The position numbers were made by a program, and so were the translations under genes. Below are positions 26,432 to 35,237 of a DNA stretch of 64,000 bases, piece by piece; positions within the stretch are counted from its first letter, which is position 1; every line of letters starts with the position of its first letter. The stretch spans positions 6,807,835-6,871,834 of the forward strand of contig CM048839.1 of assembly GCA_026545765.1 (NCBI GenBank), in the 5' to 3' direction. The notes below the pieces were generated by a model, which did not search any database, was not told the DNA's origin, and was given only the letters and a program-made list of their open reading frames with translations. Source of the stretch: Plantago major (lineage: Eukaryota > Streptophyta > Magnoliopsida > Lamiales > Plantaginaceae).

Positions 26432-26906
26432 GATAGTTAGAGAAATAAAAACAAAAGTCAAAACTCTTCCCTGTTTAACCATTTGTCGCCCTAATACTCT
26501 TAAGATTGTACAAACAGATGCATCAGAATTAGGGTATGGAGGTATTCTTAAACAAATTATTGATAATAAAGAAACAATATTTAGATATCATTCGGGTACT
26601 TGGAAGTCAAGAGCACAACAAAATTATTCAACTATTAAAAAAGAAATACTTTCAATAGTCTTATGCATTAACAAATTTCAAGATGATTTGTTAAACCAAA
26701 AGTTTTTTCTCAAAATTGATTGTAAAGCAGCAAAAGAAGTTTTGACAAAAGATGTACAAAATTTGGCATCAAAACAAATATTTGCTAGATGGCAAGCTAT
26801 CTTATCTATTTTTGATTTTGATATAGAATTCATAAAAGGAACTGACAATTGTATTCCAGATTATTTGACAAGAGAATTTCTTCAGGGATGGAAGAAAGAA
26901 GGTTAG
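26432..26906 (+). pseudogene. Caulimovirid RNase H domain
   Basis: The reading frame contains QTDASELGYGGIL (first catalytic Asp), a helix with KKEILSIV (catalytic Glu), KIDCKAAKEVL (second Asp) and the end GTDNCIPDYLTREFL. This is the typical RNase H of Caulimoviridae and Ty3 elements. It is separated from the RT frame by a frameshift and ends at 26906, overlapping the next ORF by 19 bases. Confidence 0.82.
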
Positions 26907-28299
26907 TACCATTGGCAGCAACAAGCACAAGTTCCGGAAAAATACCTATGGTAAATTTAGCACAATATGCACAAAGTAAGCCTGAACAAACTTTGTCACC
27001 AAAATCATTACAAAATATCCCACAAACAAGGCAACAGACATCTCTGCAGATTGCCAACAAATTTCAACCTCTTAGCAAAGTAGCATTAACACCATATCCC
27101 AAGACTGAACAATTTCCACCTTTGCACTCAAAATTAGCCACACTACCTACCTACAAACAAACTTTGACACAAACAAAGTCCCAACAAACTTTGACACAAA
27201 CCAAGTCCCAAATTTCAAATAGAGATGACCAGCCAGATTGTCCCTATTTAAGCACAGTATATTTTCACAAAGAATGTGTCATTGAAGATGACTGGTTTCC
27301 AGAAAGTTTTCCAAAACAATTAGATACGGATAATGCCTCACAATTTGCAGAACAAGGTGCTATCATTTCACAATTTATCTTAAACGACAAATTTTGCAGG
27401 ATTTATGAAAATCATCAAAAACCACAACAATATTATGAGGACATCTTAGTCCAGACAAATTCTCTCCATATTCAAAACAAAGTTCCAAAAAACCATCCAG
27501 ATACCTCATCAGCCATTGGTTATCGAAAAATTTTCATCAACAAAGTTATTAGTTTAGCTGATTGGGGAAACCCTTATACTCTAAGAGAGATAAGGCCCCA
27601 TCTTATTTGTAATTATTTTGATTACATACAAGCTTGGACAAAATTCCTCTACAAACAAAATGCAGTCAACTCCATGTCATATTTCTTTTTAATGGAAAAA
27701 CTCTACAGAAGAACTTCCTAACTGGTTTCTTGCATGGTGCATGATTTTGGACCATTACCAGAAATGTACCCCACAAAGTTCAAAAATCATTTAAGTATTT
27801 TTCGGATAGGTACAAAAAAACAATGTTGTTCTCACAAATACCCCTGATGATCAAATTCTACAAAGAATTCAATTTAACCTGGATTTTGAGAATCCTACAA
27901 AATGTTTGGTATGATGAAAATACCAATTTATATTGGTTAACAAAAGAAGCAGAAGTTAAATGGTGGAACAAAATGGACACCACCATTGAACTGACAAAGA
28001 TATCGGAATGGTTCAAACTTCATCCAAAGTTTAGCAAACAAATTGTCTCCCCAGAAAAGGTTCAACAAAATGAAGAATTCCTGATGATGAAAAATACCAT
28101 TCAAACAAGATTAGCACAAGCAAGCTCATTGGATGAGATGAAAGCAATTCTACAAACTGCAAGTGAAGATGAAGGATCAAGTTCCTCGGTCAATTTCGAA
28201 CAAGACAATGAGGATGATTGTTATGGGATTTTTACTCCCATACAAAGAGAGGTAAAAACAAAAGGAAATGACAAGATAAATTCCCGACAAACTGCTTAA
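26888..28299 (+). pseudogene. Caulimovirid downstream ORF (function unknown), frame-broken
   Basis: Starts MEERRLVPLAATS inside the end of the RNase H frame. A Gln/Thr-rich region with a duplicated TLTQTKSQ unit follows, then a conserved-looking part (SLADWGNPYTLREIRPHL). The frame stops at 27719-27721. Related sequence goes on in other frames, the longest open part being 27823-28299 (LTWILRILQNVWYDENTN, KWWNKMD). The position and overlap recall the second ORF of florendoviruses, which has no assigned function. It is non-functional here. Confidence 0.65.
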
Positions 28300-28816
28300 A
28301 AAAGGATAAAGTGAAAGACAATTTCCCAACAGACTGTTCAATCAAAGAAAAAGGATAAAGTAAGATCCCGACAGACTGTTCAATCAGAGAAAAATCAGCA
28401 CAAAGTAACAAAATTCGGATGTGAATTGAAGATTTAAAAGTCCGCACAGGAACCTGGCATTCCTTTAAATAGGCTTCAATCAGAAGGAAGAAGGCAGAAG
28501 AAAAAACACTCAGAAGAAAAGAAATCCCAGAGCAAAAATGTATTCAGATAGTTTTTTCTTTGTACTGTATTCCTCCAGATTCTTTTATGTATTTGTAAAA
28601 ATTTCACCCAAAAATATTAACTTAGCAATTTTCAGATTCATGTAATCCAATCAAATTTCAAGTTTAAGAGTCAGAGTTAAATTCAGAGTTATCTCAGGTA
28701 TAATTCTGGTTATTTTCTTCATTGCTTCAAAATTTTGATTTTTCTACAATACCTTATTTTCACAATATCTTAATCTTGCCAATTACTTCATCAGTATGTA
28801 TACCTGTATTTCCGCT
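28300..28816 (+). other. Caulimovirid non-coding region
   Basis: Begins with short tandem units containing 'cccgacagactgttcaatca' (three degenerate copies, 28285-28390). A TTTAAATA box near 28464 could be a remnant of the viral promoter. The AT-rich leader-like sequence after it has no visible plant initiator-tRNA-Met primer site. Confidence 0.45.
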
Positions 28817-29159
28817 ATATATATATTTATTTAACTGAGAATGTGTGTGCCTTAATGGTGTTTAATTGTAGTTCTATGTACCAGAGCTGATAATGTCAGT
28901 AATTCGTTAAAGTAGATTCGCTGTTTGAACCGGTGAGTGAGACTATAGTACAGATTTGATTGCTTATGTGTAAATTTGCTTGTGTTTGTACCAGTTTCTG
29001 TGTAGGTGTTTGAATATGGTGTTTTATTGAGATCTTAGTTGATTGTTCACTTGCAGGATGTGAGACTGTATAAGACGTTTGGCTACATTATATTTCGTTT
29101 TCATTTTTGATGGATTGGAGAATGAGCTTGCAATGCTCGACACCTCGACCTCATGCAAG

Positions 29160-29979
29160 GCATTCCTTCTTTTTATGGTCCCTGACACTTATAAACTCAC
29201 AACTTGAGCTGGCTTTGTAATCTGTCAACTGATGACGGATTAAACGGGGGTGGAAGGAATTTCAGTGACCAATAAGCAGTTTATCTAAAACTCGAACCGG
29301 AGAATAATTGCCATTTTCATGTTCTAATGCTTGAGAATTGTATTCTATGCTGCCAAATTTGCAGACAATTGCAGTCATACTTTGTCTTCGTATCACAAGT
29401 AACAGATGTTAACATTTTGAACACATACCATTTGTTGGAACTTTTGTTTGTCTAGTACTCGGGTGCATGTTTCACTTGATCTTGTAGCTACAAGTCCCTA
29501 ATGTGTTTTAAGATTTTTAGTTTTCCTTAGAAAACTCCAATCCTTATTTACATTTTTATGAGCCTTTGGATGGGAGAAGTTGTGCAAACTGTGTTCTTCC
29601 TAACTAATCAAGTGGAAAATTGTATTCTCACTTCTCAGTGCAAGCTGAACTTTATTCTGCTGGTCTATAACCAGTTTGGCAACAGGCGATTCGACACGGT
29701 TTTGCATTTGGATGAGCTTATCATTTCTTTCCCGGATAGACAAGCAACTTGTGGCTTGTTCTACTGTTGATCTATTTGTTTGTCTGCAGCATCCAAAATT
29801 AAACTGCTCTTCATATTTGGAGTTTTTATCAGTTCAACAGGGCAAGCATGATTAATCTAACAGTCCAGTCTGACTGTTCAAATTTTTTGAAGAACTTTAA
29901 CAAGTTTTCGGTAAAACAAAAGACAGTGTCTTTCAAGCTTGTGCAATGCACGTTTTAAGACCCTTCGTGCAATAAAAAA
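29160..29979. other. Spacer after AP-3 sigma copy 2
   Basis: No AP-3 sigma exons 5-7 and no other gene could be recognised. The longest frame (29558-29770) shows no domain. Confidence 0.45.
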
Positions 29980-30051
29980 AGGTCCCACCGAGATTTGAAC
30001 TCGGGTTACTAGATTCAGAGTCTAATGTCCTAACCGCTAGACCATGGGACC
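29980..30051 (-). tRNA. tRNA-Gln (anticodon CTG)
   Basis: The minus strand folds as a full cloverleaf: acceptor GGTCCCA/TGGGACC, D arm with TGGTCTAGCGGTTAGGA (A box), anticodon loop CTCTGAA with anticodon CTG, T arm CCGAG-TTCAAAT-CTCGG (B box). There is no intron. A run of seven T follows within 10 bases (Pol III terminator). It is highly similar to standard plant tRNA-Gln. Confidence 0.95.
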
Positions 30052-30716
30052 CCTTGGTTGTGGCCACAAAATTTTAGAATAAGTCATATACTTTCATGAA
30101 GCTAAAATTTGTGTTATTGTAGAACTGTAATTGAAACTATTCTACAATTAGATTGTCAATAGCATAATACAACAAGAGAAACATTGTTGTTACAATACTA
30201 ATTCACACAAATGCCTCAAGAATTTATTTATGTTTTTGTTTGTCATGATAAATACAAGCGTATTAGTCACTTGGTTCGTAGGTGCACCTATTTTCATTCA
30301 CAAGTTTAACTTGTCGGTCGAATTCGGGTATTGCAGTAAAAGTCACAATTTCAAGATTGTCGAGAGTTATTATTGTGGTGTTGCATTTAGGCAAAGCGCT
30401 AGCTTATTGATTAAGAGATGGATATTGGCGTAGTTTCAATGCGGACTTGCCTTGTTTTATGCCACCTGGTATTTAGTGTCACAATGTTGTTGTCCAAGGG
30501 GTTTTACATTGGTTAGCGTATGATAAGAACTTTCAACTTGGCTTATGAGGTCTTCAGTGTGATGTACTTATCATGTACTCTGACTTTTAGCTTATCACAT
30601 TTAATCATAATTGAAACTCTGACATTTAATGTCCGTTTTTAACATGTAAGTAATACATTTCGGTAAAAGATTTAACAAAAAAAAAACCACATATGTGCAG
30701 CAATGGGAAAAATGAA

Positions 30717-30788
30717 AGGTCCTACCGAGATTTGAACTCGGGTTACTAGATTCAGAGTCTAATGTCCTAACCGCTAGACCATAGGACC
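30717..30788 (-). tRNA. tRNA-Gln (anticodon CTG), second copy
   Basis: Identical in the body to the copy at 29980 except for a paired change in the acceptor stem (GGTCCTA/TAGGACC), so pairing is kept. A T-rich terminator follows downstream on the minus strand. The flanks are not obviously duplicated, and the copies start 737 bp apart. Confidence 0.94.
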
Positions 30789-30899
30789 AGTTGTGTTAAT
30801 AACAAGAATTTCATATTCACTATCAGTAAACAATCCATCTAAATCAATATAGTAGCTCCTTTCAGTAGCTACAATGATTTCTTAAGGCTGTTAGGTGTC

Positions 30900-31850
30900 G
30901 TTTGTCTGTTCGACACCAATCAATACAGTCATACTGGTAAGCTGATTTTGTGGAATCCCTTTATTGGCAAGTTTAAGATTTTGCCACATTGAGAATGGAT
31001 TTTTGATGTAGGTACACATGTGGCTGTTGGATTTTGTTTGATAGTAGGAGTATTGCCTCTAGTGTTGTCAAGATTTTGTATGGGGATGCTGAGTTTAGGC
31101 CAGAAGCGTGGGTTTATGGGTTAAAGTTTGGATCTTGGAGGAGTTTAAAGGCGAATGTGCTGTGTTATTTGCAGGGTATATGGTTAATGGGATTGTGCAT
31201 TGGTTAGCATATGATAAGGCAGAGTTTAGAGGTAGGCCTAATTGTATGATGTGTTTTGATGTGGCTGATGAGGTTTTGAAGGTGATGATGGGTCTTAGGC
31301 AAGTAATCTTGTGGCTAGTATGAATTCAAGAAAATGAAATTGTGTGATTCTGTTGTTGGCATTGTTTTTTTCGTAATTCTCGAAATGTGGGTATTACTTG
31401 GAGTGTTTGGGTGATAAATATGGGAAGGTTGATTCTTGGAGGAAGAAGAATGTGGGTAGTACTTGGGAGTGTTTGGGTGATGAGTATGGAAGGTTGATTA
31501 TTGAAGGAAGAAGAAGAATGTGGGTAGTATTTGGAGTGTTTGGGTGATGAGTGAGTATGAGAAGGTTGATTCTTGGAGGAAGAAGAATGTGGTAGTTGTT
31601 CATAAGGAGTTTGTTCCAGTGACGATTTTAAGTACGGGTAAAACTCTGACCGGTGAAAGGAGAGTGCAGAATGACGCTTTTTTATGCTAAGGTGGATAAG
31701 TGGGTGAACTTTCCAATTAATAGTTTGCCATTGACGTCTCGTGCGACTGAGACTGATTATACGCCGAGTCTGGTTTTGCTTGACATTGGAGAATGGCTGA
31801 TGGAGTTGAAGTGGCCATATTGGGATTGTTGAAGAGAGCTGGAGGGAGTT
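30900..31850 (+). pseudogene. F-box protein (F-box-associated domain) relic
   Basis: Fragments in shifting frames match plant F-box-associated interaction domains: LILWNPFIGKFKILP near 30940, AEFRPEAWVYGLKFGSW near 31090, and VNGIVHWLAYDKAEFR, then MCFDVADEVLKVM, at 31176-31285. A part around KYGKVDSWRKKN is triplicated, then VHKEFVPVTILSTG follows near 31595. Several frameshifts and stops separate them and no F-box N terminus is seen, so it is a dead gene. Confidence 0.65.
31386..31590. repeat. Three-copy tandem repeat (64-69 bp) within F-box relic
   Basis: Units start at 31386, 31451 and 31519, and a fourth partial unit starts at 31588. Each reads tgtgggta.ta.ttgg, then gtgtttgggtgat, then gaaggttgatt, then ggaagaag. 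The unit lengths are not multiples of three, so the amplification breaks the frame and followed or caused loss of function. Confidence 0.88.
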
Positions 31851-32128
31851 AAATCGAGCATTTAAGCTGTTAGTATGTCCCTATTTTTGGTACTTAGGAT
31901 AGTAAAATGTTATCATGGTTCTTAGCATGCAATATTCATGTTGGTGCCTCATTAGTTCGATATATATGCTATTATTTGCCTGTGAGCTTGTTTACATTTG
32001 TGCTTAAGCCTTATTGTTCTTTGTCTCTGTGTTATGAACAATGCTTAGTATTTATGGAACATACATGTCTATGTTTGTGAAGTTTCTACTTCCCGTGATT
32101 GTCTTGCTGTTTCTGTTATTTTCATAGT

Positions 32129-32284
32129 GTCTCTTAGAAATAAGTGCAAGCAGTTTGTCCATTTTCAGGCCAATTATGTGAGGCATGCAGGAAATGAGCT
32201 TGCTCATAAGTCAGCACATGATATTATTCGTGATTCAGGAGGCACTGTAGATTTGCCCTTCCAGTTTACAGAACGTGTAACTTA
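32129..32284 (+). pseudogene. RNase H-like (RVT_3) domain C-terminal relic
   Basis: A short open frame ends VHFQANYVRHAGNELAHKSAH, matching the 'V.R..N..AH.LA' signature at the end of the plant RNase H-like domain found in LINEs and domesticated derivatives. It has no start, no catalytic upstream part and no neighbours of the same element. Confidence 0.5.
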
Positions 32285-32776
32285 ACTTTCTCTACTGAAT
32301 GAAATTTATCTATCTCCTCTAAAAAAATAAAACTTCCGTTGTCTGTTCACCGAATTTTCAAATGCTCATGCTTTACATACGAAAGCTGATAACTTGGTAT
32401 TATACTAGTTATATGTTATGCATTGACTGATTACAAGTTTCATAGTCACAGGTAAACTCTATAGATGGGAGGGAAAGTGAAGTTGTTAGGATGGATCTGT
32501 CAATGTTGACATGTTGTATGATACCTTGATACCAATCTTGACAACCTCAAAGTCTATCAGTCTATATGTAGAATTCAATCTGAAAATCATCTCTGACCTA
32601 ACCAATAGACAATCAACACCTGTGTTAATCATGGAATTCCAACCCCAACATATCTATATCTCTAAAGGTAAAGTAAACTCTTTTAAGTCCACTTCTTGTT
32701 AGGTCCACTTTTTAACAAGAATTTATCATCTGCATCTGCTTTTGTGTTGGACTTTGTGTATCACCAAGCTGAATTC

Positions 32777-34445
32777 ATGGCGAGGATTTACGACAACTGG
32801 GAGAAGCTTGTGGAAGCGACTCTGAAGCGGGAACAGTTCCGGCAACTTGCCCGTGCAGATTCGCTATCTAGCACTTCCTCCTCGCGGTTGTCTGTCAGTT
32901 CTTGCCTGACCGAAACTCTGATTTTAGACATATACTCGAACCATGCTATCCCACTTTCCTATGAGCAGGTTATCCAGGCAACTGGTGATTTCAGCAATGA
33001 AAAGCTGATCAGACGAGGTCACGCTGGCGATTTATTCATTGGAATGTTCCAATGTTTTCCTGATCCAGTGGTCGTTAAGAGAATCTATGCAGGCGATTCA
33101 GAACATTTCAAGACTGAGCTGGATTTTTTCTCTAGGGTGTCTGGTCATTCCCGATTCGTGAGCCTCTTGGGACATTGCTCCACGGACGAAGAGAAGTTTC
33201 TGGTTTACAGATACTTGTCCAAGGGGGATTTGTCAAGTAATCTGTTCTTGAAGCCTGATGAAGGAGAGGAAGAGTCACTGACACTGCTTGATTGGATTAT
33301 GAGACTGAAAATTGCCATTGGAGTTGCAGAAGGTCTCGCGTATCTGCATCATGAATGTGATCCTCCAATTGCTCACGGGTATTTAACCAAATCAATCATA
33401 TTTAATTATATTTCTGCGTCTTGCTTTGCTGCCTGTAGAATTCTCGTAACTTAAGCTGCCACGTTCAGCCTGATCTAGCGAATTTCACCAATCATACAGA
33501 AAAATCATCCATAGAATATGTATTCCTACGTTGTTAAATTCGATTGATCACTTCCTATATGTTTGTTTCTTTTCAAGGGATGTACAAGCCAGCAGCATAC
33601 TTCTTGACGATAAACTTGAAGTTCGGTTGGGTAGCCTAAGTAATGCCTGCCCTCAGGACTTGGGCTTCAGTTATACCAGGTAATCTCCCCTAGCATCATT
33701 TAACCTCTTTTCTTATGCCGATTCGTTGCAGTGTTGCATTTCGTGTTACACTAGCCTACCGAGGATGGAACTTGTTACATAATCGAGAAGATAATGTTTA
33801 CAACTTTGTATTAGCATAACACAGATATAACATGAAATAAGTCTTGTATGAAACCATATTCCAGGAGAATGTAGGAGAATGCATAACACCTTTGAACCTC
33901 TCGTATCACTCATATACGAAAATGAGTTGGTGATCAGTTTTTTTCCTTGGGTGCAGGAAACACACCAGAGGTATGCAGCATAATTTCTACGGTTCTTTTT
34001 GCTCCAGTTAACTTGTGCATTATATGATCAAACCACGTTGCAACTTATTCTGCTTACTATGATATGCTATCTAGCAATGACAACGACACGGTTAAGAGCG
34101 ACATGTTCCGATGATGTATACTCCTTTGGAAAGGTTTTGCTCGAGCTGGTTACAGGCACGCCCGGGACTAGTTCTTCCCCAGATGCAACCTCCATGGAGT
34201 CCTGGACAGCGATATTATCCAACATTGATGCCATGGATTTCGTCAATGAGATCGTGGACCGGACCTTACCCTTAAATGAGGGCCTCGTAGAGGGAGTAAG
34301 GACCATGGCAATCGTGGCTAGATCTTGTCTTAACCGTAGGCCTCCTATGCGGCCTCTAATGAGAGAAGTTCTTCGATCTTTGGAGAATTCCATGAAGGTT
34401 ATAACTGATGAGAGAAGAATTGTTGCGGTGTACGAAGGGAGATAA
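32777..34445 (+). CDS. Truncated, LRR-less pseudokinase related to At2g16250, copy 2
   Basis: Exons 32777-33378, 33578-33679, 33957-33970, 34075-34445; the joined frame is 362 residues. The start is set at the Met of MARIYDNWEKLVEAT, matching copy 1; an upstream in-frame Met at 32696 would add 27 residues. There is no LRR, signal peptide or membrane helix. RGHAGDLF replaces a normal Gly loop, VVVKR keeps the lysine, the HRD motif has become HGD, and RLGSLSN stands where DFG should be. It is more diverged than copy 1, especially in the C lobe (DAMDFVNEIVDRT). The reading frame is intact, so it may still be expressed, but it cannot be an active kinase by known rules. Confidence 0.75.
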
Positions 34446-35237
34446 CTATTCTGGCATGGTTAACCTCACCAAGGGCGGATCTGGGAGGAGCAGTCCGACC
34501 CACCTGCCCCTAAATCCGGAAAACTATAGGATATTTATGTATTTCATGGTGCAAAAGATGCATATTCTAATTTTTCATACAGGCGAATTGAATATAAATC
34601 GTGATTGTTCTGCTTGTATGAATGATGCACGAACCATTTCTAGCCTTTTATAGATTGGAACTTATCTTGGAGACCTTCTTGTTGTGGCAGTAACATGTAG
34701 GCAAAAGGTTGTGTTTCACCGTAAAATTGGACATTACGCAATTTTACCCCTAAAGTTCGAGATTTCAATGCGAAACGTCGAAGAATCTCCCAATGTTGAG
34801 GGGTCATAGGTCTACAACTTACTCGTACATACCGTCTGGAAGAATCTCCCAGGTTGAGATAATAAGATTTGCCTCTTAGACTTTAATCTGAATGAAATTT
34901 ACCCTGAAAATGCAACTCTCATATAGAAACAAAGAATGTGCTCTTTTTTCCTCTCCTTCACGTCAGTAAAGAACAGAGCAAATATCATAATTTACAATTC
35001 CGCAATAAATATAAAGAACAGAAAAGGCCATTATTTTGACCTATCAAACTACTGTCTTTTAACCTTCAATTTTAGTCCCAGGAACTGAGTTTAAAAACCT
35101 GATGAATGAACAAAGACTGCCTTTCCATTCTTCCGGCACCCGAAAAGGAGAAAAATGTACAATCTGACCACTTACCAGCAAGAAACCCGAATGTGGATCT
35201 CTCAACATTATGTGCAAAGAATCCTTGAACAAACGAA
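34446..35237. other. Convergent 3' intergenic region
   Basis: 792 bp between two tail-to-tail pseudokinase genes. It contains both 3' UTRs and, near 34473, words resembling the CAGGGGCGGA MITE family ('aagggcggatctggg', 'ctgcccctaa'). No gene was seen. Confidence 0.5.

Larger units (their letters stand above)
23859..28816 (+). mobile_element. Degenerate endogenous caulimovirid (pararetrovirus), rearranged
   Basis: AT-rich block with the gene order of Caulimoviridae: coat protein zinc knuckle, aspartic protease, reverse transcriptase, RNase H, then a further ORF and a non-coding region. There are no LTRs and no integrase, which argues against a Ty3 retrotransposon. A 350-bp protease/RT-junction segment occurs twice, showing that two partial copies were joined. 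Every ORF carries stops or frameshifts, so no functional virus is encoded. A florendovirus-like origin is plausible from the overlapping downstream ORF, but the genus is not established here. The 3' limit is approximate. Confidence 0.85.
23581..29159 (+). pseudogene. AP3S: AP-3 sigma subunit, copy 2, interrupted by endogenous caulimovirid
   Basis: Exon 1 (23581-23628) and exon 2 (23713-23755) match copy 1 closely and keep its splice phase. Intron 2 is then filled by a viral insertion (23859 to about 28816). Exon 3 (28872-28932) is one base shorter than its counterpart, which shifts the frame into an early TAG. Exon 4 (29057-29159) has a small deletion near its start, an in-frame TGA and a short insertion that repeats 'cacctcga'. 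Its donor GT has become GC. Exons 5-7 are not found downstream. The upstream Met found in copy 1 is also lost by a deletion. This is a dead duplicate. Confidence 0.88.

Noticed and set aside
23859..28816. LTR retrotransposon (Ty3 type) interpretation
   Set aside because: No LTRs, no integrase after RNase H, and a downstream ORF plus coat-type zinc knuckle fit Caulimoviridae better.
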